Source of the DNA: Rhizonema sp. PD37
GTDB lineage: Bacteria; Cyanobacteriota; Cyanobacteriia; Cyanobacteriales; Nostocaceae
DNA: 50,903 nt
NCBI GenBank assembly: GCA_029379215.1
Contig: JAQYWO010000026.1
Coordinates: 1-50,903 of the forward strand
Direction of reading: 5' to 3'
In this document: piece by piece, positions 8,400 to 18,000 of the stretch
Layout of the letters: the number at the start of each line of letters is the position of its first letter
How positions within the stretch are numbered: position 1 is the first letter of the stretch
Made by a program: the position numbers and the translations under genes
Notes under the pieces: generated by a model
Database searches by the model: none
What the model was told of the DNA's origin: nothing
The model's input: only the letters and a program-made list of their open reading frames with translations

Positions 8400-8431
8400 G
8401 TATAGAGACGTTACATGTAACGTCTCTATAC
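8400..8431. terminator. Perfect 32-bp palindrome between convergent genes
   Basis: The arm GTATAGAGACGTTACA is followed immediately by its exact reverse complement, with no loop bases. It starts 5 bp after the stop of the small membrane protein and lies 45 bp from the end of txlA, so it can act as a bidirectional terminator. Similar GAGACGTT palindromes are scattered through Nostocales genomes, so it may also be a mobile palindromic repeat. Confidence 0.7.
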
Positions 8432-8475
8432 TCAATACACAAATTTTGGGAATATTTACTGTCGTGGAATCGTAA

Positions 8476-9057
8476 TTACGAATTCCCATGAGCGCGAGGA
8501 TCGTCTTGATTGCTTTCGGGTGCAACAGGTGCTGAGAATTTAGAAGCGGCTCCGTTTGCCTGGGTGTAAGGCAAAGGTGAACCAACAGCCAAGGCTTCTA
8601 AGTTGCCTGCCATAATCGTACGGGGCAGATCGCCGATCGCCTGCACTAAGATATCCCCTTTCTTACTCAAAAATATAAAATGGGGAATGCCATCCACTCG
8701 ATACTTGAGCATCTCTGGCAGCCACTTGGTATTATCCACATTCAGCATGACAAAATTGATGCGATCGCCATACTGTTTTTCTAACTCAGCCATATCTGGT
8801 GCCATTTTCTGGCAGACAGTACACCAATTTGCATAAAATTCCATCAGCGATGGCTTGTCATTAGTTAAAGCAATATCTAAAGGTGTAGACTGCTTATCTA
8901 ACTGGGCGAGGGAAGTAGAAGCTGTCTCTGTTCGGAGTCCCAAGACTAAGGCAACGCTAAGGGCGATCGCGACAATGACAATTAAGAGATTTCTAACCCG
9001 CTTTCCAACGGTGACTTCAGATTTTTCTGGAGAATTAACTGGTGAATCTGTACTCAT
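8476..9057 (-). CDS. txlA: TxlA/HCF164-like membrane-anchored thioredoxin
   Basis: This 193-residue protein has one N-terminal membrane anchor (residues ~23-41, LLIVIVAIALSVALVLG) and a thioredoxin domain with active site WCTVC at 78-82. The segment PSLMEFYANWCTVCQKMAPD matches cyanobacterial TxlA and plant HCF164. These reside in the thylakoid membrane with the thioredoxin domain in the lumen and carry reducing power for cytochrome b6f and c6 assembly with CcdA. The cis-proline lies in DGIPHFIFL. The C-terminal 40 residues are polar and probably disordered. The gene stands alone; no ccdA or ccs genes are nearby. Confidence 0.88.
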   Translation of the reverse strand: MSTDSPVNSPEKSEVTVGKRVRNLLIVIVAIALSVALVLGLRTETASTSLAQLDKQSTPLDIALTNDKPSLMEFYANWCTVCQKMAPDMAELEKQYGDRINFVMLNVDNTKWLPEMLKYRVDGIPHFIFLSKKGDILVQAIGDLPRTIMAGNLEALAVGSPLPYTQANGAASKFSAPVAPESNQDDPRAHGNS

Positions 9058-9106
9058 AACAAAATTATTAAAACTTATTAAGTGATAATATTCTTAGTTT
9101 AACTGA

Positions 9107-9247
9107 CTATAGCAATCCTATAATGGAATCAAAATATTTAGTACACTTGTACTAAATTAATATTCTTTACCAATCCTCAAGAATTTTATTTTCCGATCGC
9201 TGCATTACTTTTGAACCCTGTTCGGAACTCAAATAGGATTGCTATAG
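9107..9247. mobile_element. Miniature inverted-repeat element (MITE), TA-flanked
   Basis: CTATAGCAATCCTAT (9107-9121) is the exact reverse complement of ATAGGATTGCTATAG (9233-9247). The 141-bp unit has no coding capacity, and TA dinucleotides at its ends fit IS630/Tc1-type insertion. The internal stretch CTGCATTACTTTTG-ACCCTG recurs in degenerate form at 14,941-14,987. It lies in the 9058-9489 gap, which shows nothing else. Confidence 0.7.
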
Positions 9248-9489
9248 TACCGCGATTGCGGAATTAAAAATTAAAACAGCCTAAGATGCTCGAATAACAG
9301 CTTTATTTCCGCGCTTCTTGTACTAGTACCGCTCGGCATAAAAAATCAGATAGTTTGAAATAGGTTAGAATTTTAGTCTGTGTATAGATATTTCCAAGAT
9401 AAGACTTTGTCACGAATTGTGCCAGGGATGTTTTTTACTATTAAACGGACTTGATAAGATACGGTAAAACAAAAAACCATAACAAATTT

Positions 9490-9894
9490 GTGAAGAAACG
9501 AGTCACTCTCACATTTCCCAAACGCGCCGTTCAAATGCCTGTCACTTATAGACTGGCAAGAGATTTTAATGTAGCTGCAAATATTATCCGCGCTCAAGTC
9601 GCCCCGAATCAAATTGGCAAACTTGTTGTGGAACTCTCGGGGGATATTGATGAGTTAGAGGCGGCGATTGAGTGGATGCGATCGCAAAATATCACTGTCT
9701 CTCAAGCTTTAGGGGAGATCATCGTTGATGAAAACTTGTGCGTTCACTGTGGCTTGTGTACCGGAGTTTGTCCTACAGAAGCGTTAAATCTCGATCCTCA
9801 GTCATTTAAGCTGACATTCACGCGATCGCGCTGTATTGTCTGCGAACAATGTATTCCAACCTGTCCGGTGCAGGCAATTTCCACAAATCTCTAG
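9490..9894 (+). CDS. NIL domain 2x[4Fe-4S] ferredoxin-like protein
   Basis: This is a 134-residue protein. The N-terminal half (residues 1-75, KKRVTLTFPKRAVQMPVTYR then IGKLVVELSGDIDELEAAIE) is a NIL domain, the ACT-like fold seen on methionine ABC ATPases and sulfur-metabolism proteins. The C-terminal half is a bacterial-type ferredoxin with cysteines at 84, 87, 90, 94 and 115, 118, 121, 125, ligating two [4Fe-4S] clusters. I chose the GTG at 9490 because relatives begin MKKRVTLTFP. A TTG at 9451 is in frame but adds an unconserved leader. In several organisms such proteins take part in sulfide or homocysteine metabolism. Its role in cyanobacteria is unproven. Confidence 0.88.
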   Translation: MKKRVTLTFPKRAVQMPVTYRLARDFNVAANIIRAQVAPNQIGKLVVELSGDIDELEAAIEWMRSQNITVSQALGEIIVDENLCVHCGLCTGVCPTEALNLDPQSFKLTFTRSRCIVCEQCIPTCPVQAISTNL

Positions 9895-10421
9895 GCTGAC
9901 AAGTAGGAATTGATGTGGCTTCCTCATTGCTCTGAAAACTGCCTTGTAGTTGAAATCGCATATTGAGGAGTATTCACAATTAAGTTATCTCATTTTTCTA
10001 GCACTCAACTAGGAACTCAATAAATCTTATACATTCTAACACAAATTTAAGATTTATAAGCTATTGTATAAGGCAAAATATTTTTCATCTTTATAACCGT
10101 TCATTCCTTGATATGACTTGCCTAAAGAATTATCTGTGGAATAAATCTAAAATTATTAAGCCCAGCGTTGTCACTCTAAAACTCGTCTTGGAAAGTTTAC
10201 CAAGAAGGTAAAACCTCATTAAATAGCTTATGCATTCTCAGTTGTTAACAAACAGGGATATTTTACAAGTTAAATAGGAATATTGTCAGCTTTTAATCAA
10301 TAAATGTATTTGAATTATAACATAATATAATATATGAAAAATAAAATAAATAACATCTTCTATAATTAGTGCTATTATTAAAAACATATTTATTGAAAAT
10401 GTTTGTAAAGGTGTATCAGCA
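9895..10421. other. AT-rich intergenic region, no gene seen
   Basis: These 527 bp are AT-rich, above all the last 150 bp, with no open frame that looks like protein. They presumably hold the promoter of the CHAD gene. I see no clear repeat or hairpin. Confidence 0.5.
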
Positions 10422-11402
10422 GTGATATTAGCTACAAAATCCCAAAAGAAAACTCTAGGGAACTACGCTTCTTCGGCAATTCAAAAACATTTCCAGAAAA
10501 CTTTAAAGTGGGAAACAGCAGTTAAGAAAGATAAAGATCCAGAAGCACTGCATCAAATGCGAGTGGGGTTACGTCGTCTACGTACAACTGTCAATGGTTT
10601 TGCCTTAGCAGTAGATTTACCACAGCCAGTAAGTAATAAAAATATTGGTAAAATTGCACATCGTCTCGGCAATCTCCGAGACTTAGACGTGTTAAAAGAA
10701 GCTCTGGAAACTATTTACAAACCAAATTTACCTCGCAAAGAACAGGAATCCCTGCAAATTGCTTTCGACGCTTTAGACAAGCAACGTGAAGATGCACTGG
10801 TAGATGTCAAGGCAGTATTAAAGGATGAACGTTACAAGTCTCTCAAAAAAGAATTGAAAGAATGGTTAGAGCAACCTAATTATCAACCACAAGCATCCTT
10901 ACCAATTCAGCAAGTCCTCCCAGATTTACTTTTCACCGAGGCGAGTAGCTTCCTGCTACATCCGGGTTGGTTGGTTGGAACCCAAACATCCGGGTTGGAG
11001 ATTGTAGTGCCAAAAGATTGGGAAGCAGAGAATATAGAACGAGAATTAGCAACTAGTGGGGAAGTTCTGCATAGTCTGCGCAAACAAGCCAAACGCCTCC
11101 GCTATCAAATGGAGTTATTTACTGATTTATACGGCGAGTCTTATGAGGCTTATGTTGAAGAAGTCAAAAGTATCCAAGAGATTTTGGGTTCTATCCAAGA
11201 CAATGTGGTTTTGAGTGAGTGGTTGGTGGATGTCTTCAAGTCAAAATCATACTCTTTGCCCCGTGGATTAACGGCTTTACTAGTAAAAAATCGTGACGAG
11301 TTGTGGCAGCAGTGGCAACTCCTACAAGAGCGGTATTTGAAAGCTGAAACACTACACGGCTTTCATTCAACTATACTACGCCCATTGTCAGTTCAATTGT
11401 GA
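10422..11402 (+). CDS. CHAD domain-containing protein
   Basis: CHAD domains are helical, histidine-rich domains that bind inorganic polyphosphate. The 326-residue product has the family's first signature at residues ~42-60 (EALHQMRVGLRRLRTTVNGF) and the second repeat at ~210-235 (EVLHSLRKQAKRLRYQMELF). Conserved basic residues lie on both helical bundles. RLGNLRDLDVL and IQEILGSIQDNVVLSEWL are also characteristic. The predicted start is a GTG. No CYTH (triphosphatase) domain is fused or adjacent, so it is a stand-alone CHAD protein, as often seen in cyanobacteria, perhaps associated with polyphosphate granules. Confidence 0.92.
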   Translation: MILATKSQKKTLGNYASSAIQKHFQKTLKWETAVKKDKDPEALHQMRVGLRRLRTTVNGFALAVDLPQPVSNKNIGKIAHRLGNLRDLDVLKEALETIYKPNLPRKEQESLQIAFDALDKQREDALVDVKAVLKDERYKSLKKELKEWLEQPNYQPQASLPIQQVLPDLLFTEASSFLLHPGWLVGTQTSGLEIVVPKDWEAENIERELATSGEVLHSLRKQAKRLRYQMELFTDLYGESYEAYVEEVKSIQEILGSIQDNVVLSEWLVDVFKSKSYSLPRGLTALLVKNRDELWQQWQLLQERYLKAETLHGFHSTILRPLSVQL

Positions 11403-11567
11403 GTGATTAGTCATAGGAGTCGTAGCGTAAGTTACTAGTTATATAGTTAGGCTGGTAATCGGTGATCGCTAATCGGGAAGATAATTCTCACCGAATCGTT
11501 GAAATCGAAGTCCTTTTTCTCAATGACCCTTTACCAACTATCTCTGTCCTAGTAATCAAAAGCACCT

Positions 11568-13181
11568 ATGACTAATTTACCTGCTTCAATGCTCGATCCT
11601 AAAACACCACCAGATGTAGAGATTAGATTTGAGGCACGAAAACCCGTTACAGATCCTACCCTTGGCATTCCTGTAAGCGTTAGCAGAGTTGGAACTCCCA
11701 GAAATCGCTTAGTTGCTATTGGCGATTCAATCACGCAAGGTTATCAAAGTGGGGCAGTTTTTAATCTGCAAATATCCTATCCCGCAATTATCGCTCGTGA
11801 AATGGGTTGGAAGGAACTACTTTATCCAAATTATCACGGACCGGAAGACGGATTGCCAGTCAATTTGGAACGGTTGGCAAATGACTTACAGCAACGGTTT
11901 GGGAAACAGATTAATTGGTTAAACTTCATACCTTGTTTACTCTATCTCTACCAACATCTAAAGGTGCTGAAGAATTATTGGGAACGTGGAGAAGGTTCTG
12001 CATACCCACAGCAACGAAAAATTAATGATAACCTGGCAGTCTATGGGTGGGATTTACGAAAAACGCTGATACGCAATGCAGATATCTGTATAGATGTACT
12101 GAAGAAAAATCCACCCAAGAACAGCTTTTTTCGGTTGCTAGTTGACCATCATAACGAACGTGCGGCAATACGGGTTTTAAACTCGGCACGAGATGTTGAT
12201 GAAAAAGCACTGACACCATTGCAAGCAGCAGCAGCACTAGCTCGGGAAGGGACTCAAGAAGATAGTGATGGGGACGGTATTGAAACGCTGATTGTGGTGC
12301 TTGGTGCGAATAATGCTTTAAGGAGTGTTTTGAGTTTTAACGTGGTCTGGAGCGATCGCGACTATAATGATATGGACTTGAACAATAAGTATACTGTTTG
12401 GCGTCCAATTCACTTTCAGGCAGAGCTAGATCGAGTTGTGAGCGAAGTTAAGAAAATTCGCGCTCGTCATGTCATTTTTGGCACAGTTCCGCATATCAGT
12501 ATCGTTCCTTTCGCCCGTGGCGTCGGTGGTAAGGTAAAGCAAGGTTCTCGTTACTACCCTTACTACACTTTGCCTTGGATAAGCGACAAAGATTTTAACC
12601 CTAACAAGCACCCAAATCTAACACATCAACAAGTACGAGCTGTTGATAGTGCGATTGATCAGTATAATGACTATATCACTGCTGCTGTGCAACAAGCAAG
12701 GACTGAAGGTAGAGATTGGTATCTGTTTGAAAGCTCTGGATTATTAGATCGCTTTGCGTCCAGACGTTATCATGAAGACCCAAGTGCTAGACCTAGTTGG
12801 TGGGAAGAAGTTGGGGGTACATATAAGTTGCCACCAGAACTTCAGGCACTTTCACCTGTACCAGACTCGCGCTTTTTTATCTCCAAACCAATTGGTCGCA
12901 CTCAAGGCGGTTTATTTTCCTTAGATGGTATTCATCCGACAACAATTGGTTATGGCATCATTGCTCAAGAAATCATCAAGATTATGCAACTTGCAGGTGT
13001 GAAGTTTTATGAAAGTGATGGAAGTGAGCGTACTGGGGAAGTTAAGTTAAACTTTCAAAGGTTAATTGCTGAGGATACTCTGATTTCCTCACCACCACAC
13101 AATGTTGCGAGTATTTTAAATATCGTCAGTGGTATTGACAAGCACTTCAATCTCTTGAGCCATTTCTTGAAAAGAAGCTAA
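11568..13181 (+). CDS. Large SGNH/GDSL-type hydrolase
   Basis: The 537-residue protein has the GDSIT nucleophile block at residues 52-56 (Ser54). A Gly/Asn oxyanion region is likely at VVLGANNALRS. The C-terminal SLDGIHPTTIGYG supplies the catalytic Asp-x-x-His. These define the SGNH esterase/lipase superfamily. It is about twice the usual size. A ~100-residue insert after the nucleophile block (YLYQHLKVLKNYW to RKTLIRNADICID) carries mixed helical sequence. No signal peptide is visible, so it probably acts in the cytoplasm. The substrate is unknown: lipid, acyl-sugar or another ester. It stands alone, downstream of the CHAD gene by 165 bp. Confidence 0.88.
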   Translation: MTNLPASMLDPKTPPDVEIRFEARKPVTDPTLGIPVSVSRVGTPRNRLVAIGDSITQGYQSGAVFNLQISYPAIIAREMGWKELLYPNYHGPEDGLPVNLERLANDLQQRFGKQINWLNFIPCLLYLYQHLKVLKNYWERGEGSAYPQQRKINDNLAVYGWDLRKTLIRNADICIDVLKKNPPKNSFFRLLVDHHNERAAIRVLNSARDVDEKALTPLQAAAALAREGTQEDSDGDGIETLIVVLGANNALRSVLSFNVVWSDRDYNDMDLNNKYTVWRPIHFQAELDRVVSEVKKIRARHVIFGTVPHISIVPFARGVGGKVKQGSRYYPYYTLPWISDKDFNPNKHPNLTHQQVRAVDSAIDQYNDYITAAVQQARTEGRDWYLFESSGLLDRFASRRYHEDPSARPSWWEEVGGTYKLPPELQALSPVPDSRFFISKPIGRTQGGLFSLDGIHPTTIGYGIIAQEIIKIMQLAGVKFYESDGSERTGEVKLNFQRLIAEDTLISSPPHNVASILNIVSGIDKHFNLLSHFLKRS

Positions 13182-13286
13182 AGTATTCTCAGGAAAAATG
13201 AGCTAAAAAATTGGGATCCTTAGAGAATAATCAGTCTGTAGTACTTTTACTATGTCTCTAAATTCTCTCATCTTTCAAGAAAAACT
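13182..13286. other. Short intergenic region
   Basis: Nothing recognisable is seen between the SGNH gene and the small frame that follows. Together with 13,488-13,613, which contains the palindrome GGCGCTAGCGCC, this gap separates the plus-strand hydrolase from the convergent ArsR-AHSA1 operon. Confidence 0.4.
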
Positions 13287-13487
13287 TTGCGTGGCATTAG
13301 ATTGAGCAACAAGATCAAAGCCGCTCTTATTGAGCCTTTTCCTCAGATTGTTAAGGACTTACTCCTGAATATTGCTGCTCATAATAGTCCATACCAGGGT
13401 CAATATACTCTCCGGCATGTGTCCACATTCGGTAGAACATACGTGCTAGTTAATCTTGATAATGTTAGGGAAGCCCAACTGGTTTAA
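13287..13487 (+). CDS. Small hypothetical protein or gene relic
   Basis: A 66-codon frame starts at TTG. It contains protein-like sequence (IKAALIEPFPQIVKDLLLNI and FGRTYVLVNLDNVREAQLV) without low complexity. The open frame extends upstream to about 13,260 with no ATG. I do not recognise a family, and there is no clear ribosome-binding site. It may be the tail of a lost gene. Confidence 0.25.
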   Translation: MRGIRLSNKIKAALIEPFPQIVKDLLLNIAAHNSPYQGQYTLRHVSTFGRTYVLVNLDNVREAQLV

Positions 13488-13613
13488 TTGTCCCTATCTG
13501 AAGACGGGCGCTAGCGCCATCAGTAAAAAACTCATCTCATATCTTTTGAGTCAAAGAAAACATATTTCGGAGATATCTATTAAACATCGCCAAAAACTTC
13601 TAAGCTAGACTAC

Positions 13614-14138
13614 TTATGATTTTGAGGCACTCTTCTCGACGTTTTTTGCCAAATATTCATCCAGGCATTCAAAGCTTGAGTTCCATCCGGCGATGACTCC
13701 CATTTCTTCATGCTTGCGGCGATCTTCTACAGTAGTGTGCAAAATCCGAAGGGTAAGGCGGGTTTTGTCGCCCAAGTCCTCGAAAAGGGTCGTTACCATA
13801 GTAATTCCTTGCGGTATATCTACCTTTACAAGCTCCTCAAAGCCCTCATCAAATCTATCACTCGTGACAATCCGCTCTGGTGGCACGACTTCTCGAAAAA
13901 CACCATTTACCGGATACTCAGTACCATCGGGACCACACATCACATATCGCCAGGTGCCGCCCGGTCTCACGTCCATCTGTTCGACACGGGTTGTGAAGCC
14001 TCTTGGCCCCCACCACTGCTCAATGTGTTTCTCCTCTGTCCATACCTTGAACACCAGTTCGCGAGGCGCGTTGAAGATGCGAGTGATAACAATCTCGCGC
14101 TCGTCTTGAGCATCAGTGAAATTATTTTTGTTGGTCAT
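13614..14138 (-). CDS. SRPBCC family protein (AHSA1/CalC-like)
   Basis: This 174-residue protein carries the START/Bet v1-like fold of the AHSA1 group: ITRIFNAPRELVFKVWTEEK, IEQWWGPRGFTT, VRPGGTWRYVMCGPDGTEY and the C-terminal TVEDRRKHEEMGVIAGWNSSF. Proteins of this group bind hydrophobic ligands, and bacterial members are very often coupled to ArsR repressors, as here. I chose the ATG at 14,138 because CTCAGGAGAAAGACA places AGGAG 7 nt upstream. The reading frame is open further upstream, but that part lies inside the ArsR gene. The start overlaps the arsR stop by 17 bp, so translation is coupled. Confidence 0.92.
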   Translation of the reverse strand: MTNKNNFTDAQDEREIVITRIFNAPRELVFKVWTEEKHIEQWWGPRGFTTRVEQMDVRPGGTWRYVMCGPDGTEYPVNGVFREVVPPERIVTSDRFDEGFEELVKVDIPQGITMVTTLFEDLGDKTRLTLRILHTTVEDRRKHEEMGVIAGWNSSFECLDEYLAKNVEKSASKS

Positions 14139-14472
14139 TGTCTTTCTCCTGAGTTTGTAATTTGTGCAGATAATCATCCAGCCGATCAAGCCTTTCCTCC
14201 CACAATTGGCGATATTGTTCGAGCCAGTCATCAACATTCTTGAGCGACTGGGCGTTGAGTCGGCAGCGTCGCCACTGAGCCTCTCGACTCCGCGTGATCA
14301 ATCCGGCAATCTCCAGTACCTTGAGATGCTTGGAGATTGCCGGAAGACTCATCTCAAAGGGTTGGGCTAGCTCAGTCACCGATGCTTCACCTTTCTTCAG
14401 GTGAGCCAGGATAGCACGTCGGGTAGGATCAGCAAGGGCGGCAAAGGTAACGCTCAATGGGTCGGCAGACAT
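14122..14472 (-). CDS. ArsR/SmtB-family transcriptional regulator
   Basis: This 116-residue winged-helix repressor has ALADPTRRAILAHLKKGEAS and the recognition helix region LPAISKHLKVLEIAGLITR. The metal-binding ELCVCD box of SmtB/ArsR is absent, which fits the SdpR-like subgroup that pairs with SRPBCC genes. It forms a two-gene operon with the downstream AHSA1-like gene. An inverted repeat just upstream of its start codon is a candidate autoregulatory operator. The inducer is unknown. Confidence 0.93.
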   Translation of the reverse strand: MSADPLSVTFAALADPTRRAILAHLKKGEASVTELAQPFEMSLPAISKHLKVLEIAGLITRSREAQWRRCRLNAQSLKNVDDWLEQYRQLWEERLDRLDDYLHKLQTQEKDNDQQK

Positions 14473-14477
14473 CTGTA

Positions 14478-14511
14478 TTAAACCTATCGGTTAATTATCT
14501 AATAGGTTAAA
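14478..14511. promoter_or_regulatory. Candidate ArsR operator (inverted repeat)
   Basis: AACCTAT (14,481-14,487) and ATAGGTT (14,502-14,508) form an interrupted palindrome flanked by A/T. It sits 6 to 36 bp upstream of the arsR start codon on the minus strand, a usual place for an autorepressed promoter. The inner sequence CGGTTAATTATCTA is AT-rich and could hold a -10 element. Confidence 0.5.
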
Positions 14512-14619
14512 TACACTTGCCAAAAATGTCAAGTGTCGATAACTGCCTTTCAAGTTGACGTATCTAGAACGAATGAATTTGTATTTTTGTTAAAATAGTT
14601 CAGTAAAATTGAGAAAAAA

Positions 14620-14793
14620 ATGATTAAGCCTAAAAATAATGTATATCGTGGACACCAAATAGAGAAAGTTGGTCACGGTAAAAGAGCCGTATTTAGGACA
14701 ACTATCAATGAAAAAGAGTGGTCTGCTATAACTGAATCAGAAGTAAAAGCAGTCATTGATGTTTGGATTGATGAAGGAGTGGAACCCCAATAA
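14620..14793 (+). CDS. Small hypothetical protein (57 residues)
   Basis: An ATG-initiated frame encodes a basic start (MIKPKNNVYRGHQIEKVGHG), then FRTTINEKEWSAITESEVK and an acidic end (VIDVWIDEGVEPQ). Codon use looks coding. The composition recalls small cyanobacterial proteins found near mobile DNA, but I do not recognise a family. A weak purine stretch (GAGAAAAAA) precedes the ATG. Nothing else is seen between the ArsR gene and the H-subunit gene except a MITE relic. Confidence 0.5.
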   Translation: MIKPKNNVYRGHQIEKVGHGKRAVFRTTINEKEWSAITESEVKAVIDVWIDEGVEPQ

Positions 14794-14940
14794 GACAATA
14801 ATGCTACTCTTGACCAAATGGTGGTGAGTGTTCAAGGCATAGGTCTTAATGGTCTTGGACGCTAAACGTCGATAGCTAGAGTAGTTTAAAAATTGTTGTA
14901 TTGTGAGGTGAGTCATGACTTGTGCTGAGCGTTGCGATCA

Positions 14941-14987
14941 CTGCATGACTTTTGTACCCTGTTTGGATGTCGAATAGCATTGCGAGC
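14941..14987. repeat. Degenerate relic of the 9.1-kb MITE
   Basis: CTGCATGACTTTTGTACCCTG and the following GGATGTCGAATAGCATTGC parallel the right end of the miniature element at 9,200-9,247 with scattered substitutions. The terminal ATAGGATTGCTATAG is altered. It is an older, decayed copy upstream of the magnesium-chelatase paralogue. Confidence 0.55.
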
Positions 14988-15062
14988 GCTATCAGCTTAT
15001 AGGCGGAAAACAAGTTTAGAATCAAAATAAACTCTCCCCGCACTCCCCATTTGTAGATTGGC

Positions 15063-18000
15063 ATGAAACGCATCGTCTTGATTGCTGGATTTGAATCGTT
15101 TAACGCTGACTTGTACCGAAAGGCGGCTTTTTTAGCGACTTCTCGTTGTACTGAGTTGGATCTGAGGGTGTTTAGCGATCGCGACTTGACTTCCAAGCGT
15201 ACTGAGGTGGAAGCGGCACTCCAGTACGCTGATGTGTTTTTTGGCAGTCTGCTATTTGACTATGACTCTTGTTTGTGGTTGCGCGATCGCATCTCTAATA
15301 TTCCCATCCGCCTCGTGTTTGAGTCAGCTTTAGAACTGATGAGTTTAACGCAGTTAGGTGCTTTTGCCATTGGCGACAAACCCAAAGGAATGCCCAAACC
15401 AGTTAAATTTATTCTCGATAAATTCAGCAACGGACGTGAGGAAGACAAACTCGCAGGTTATATCAGCTTTCTCAAAATTGGACCAAAGTTATTAAAATTT
15501 GTGCCAGTGCAGAAAGTCCAAGATTTACGTAACTGGCTGATTATCTACGGTTACTGGAATGCTGGTGGACCGGAAAATGTTGCCGCTTTATTCTGGACAC
15601 TGGCAGAAAAATATTTAAAATTAAAAGCAGGTGAGATCCCACCACCAATCGAAACCCCAAACATGGGTTTGCTGCATCCTCAATACTCGGGATATTTTGA
15701 ATCTCCACGCGAGTATTTAGAGTGGTATCACAAAAGAAGAATCGCGGAAGGAAAATTACTTCCCTCATCCCCAGTCATTGGCATTCTCCTATACCGCAAG
15801 CACGTTGTGACTAAACAACCCTACATTCCTCAGTTAATTCACCATTTTGAAGAAGCTGGTATGATACCCTTACCAATATTCATCAACGGTGTAGAGGGAC
15901 ATGTGGCGGTACGGGATTGGATGACAACCGACTATGAAACACAGCAACGACATCTTGGGCATGTAAGCATTCCCTCTCTTTCCTCAGAAGCAGTCAAAGT
16001 TGATGCCATTGTCTCTACGATTGGTTTCCCTTTAGTCGGAGGTCCTGCTGGTTCAATGGAAGCTGGACGACAGACGCAAGTTGCCGTAGAAATTCTTTCT
16101 GCTAAGAATGTACCATATATAGTTGCGGCACCACTACTCATTCAAGATATATCCTCTTGGACACGTCAAGGGATTGGGGGCTTGCAAAGTGTTGTCTTAT
16201 ATGCTCTACCCGAACTGGATGGAGCAATTGATACCGTTCCCCTTGGTGGTTTGGTGGGAGAAAAGATTTACTTGGTTCCCGAACGAGTACAGCGATTAAT
16301 TGGCAGGGTACAAAGCTGGATATCCCTCAGACGAAAGCCTGTCTCTGAAAGAAAGATTGCGATTATTTTGTATGGCTTTCCACCAGGTTACGGTGCTGTA
16401 GGAACAGCCGCATTGTTAAATGTCCCTCGAAGTTTGCTCAAATTCCTCCAAGCACTTAAAGAGCAAGGATATACGGTTGGGGATTTACCTGAAGAAGGGG
16501 AAGAGTTAATTCATCGGGTGAAAGAGGCGGAGAATAACCCCAACCCAGCCCTCCCCGCTAGCGAGGAGGGAGTTTTATTACCTTCGTACGGGGAAGGTTC
16601 TTCAGTTAACGTCCGCACTCTAGAAAAATGGTTGGGATATCTTCACACATCGCGAATTGAGAAGCAATGGAAATCACTCACAGGTACTGGCATTAAAACT
16701 GATGGTGATGAATTTCAGATTGGCGGTGTCTGGTTGGGGAATGTTTGGATAGGCGTACAACCACCTTTGGGAATACAAGGCGATCCGATGCGGTTGATGT
16801 TTGAACGCGATTTAACTCCTCATCCTCAATACGCAGCTTTTTACAAATGGTTGCAAAATGAGTTTCAAGCTGATGCGATCATTCACTTTGGAATGCACGG
16901 TACTGTAGAATGGTTGCCCGGATCTCCTTTAGGGAATACGGGTTATTCTTGGTCTGATATTTTGTTGGGAGATTTGCCTAATCTATATATATATGCGGCA
17001 AATAATCCTTCAGAATCTATTTTAGCGAAGCGTCGCGGTTATGGTGTATTGATTTCTCACAATGTACCGCCTTATGGTCGTGCCGGATTGTACAAGGAAT
17101 TGATGGTAGTGCGGGATTTAATCTCGGAGTATCGAGAAGACCCACAAAAGAATTATGTCCTTAAGGAAGCGATTTGTCAAAAGATTGTTGATACGGGTTT
17201 AGATAGAGATTGTCCGTTTGAGGATGCGAAGCAGTTGGGGATTGCTTTGAGTTTTGAGAATATCCGACTGTTTAGCGATCGCGCTTTTGATGATTATCTC
17301 GTGAAGTTGTACGAGTATTTGCAGGTGTTGGAGAATCGGCTTTTTTCTTCTGGGTTGCATACGTTGGGGGATGTACCGAATGAGGAGGAAATGGCAGGGT
17401 ATTTGAAGGCTTATTTTGGGAATGAACCGCCAGAAAGCGAAGAACGCGAAGAAGAAGAAAGGCAAATAAGAGAATTGTTGATGCAAACAACTGATGAGTT
17501 GACAAATTTGTTACGGGGTTTAAATGGAGAATATATTTTGCCTGCACCTGGGGGTGATTTGTTGCGTGATGGAGCAGGTGTTTTGCCTACGGGGAGAAAT
17601 ATTCATGCCTTAGATCCTTACAGAATGCCTTCATTTGCGGCTTATGCCAGAGGAAGGGAGATTGGGGAGAAAATCATTGCCCAGCATTTGCAAGAGTATG
17701 GGAAATATCCAGAGACTGTGGCAGTGATGTTGTGGGGTTTGGATGCAATTAAAACTAAGGGCGAATCTCTGGGCATTTTGTTAGAGTTGGTAGGTGCGGA
17801 ACCTGTTAAGGAAGGCACGGGACGAATTGTTCGTTATGAGTTGAAGCCTTTGTCAGAGGTGGGGCATCCTCGAATTGATGTGTTGGGAAATTTGTCTGGT
17901 ATTTTTCGGGATAGTTTTGTGAATATCATTGAGTTGTTGGATGATTTGTTTCAACGGGCGGTTGATGCAGATGAACCAGAAGACTGGAATTTTATTAGAA

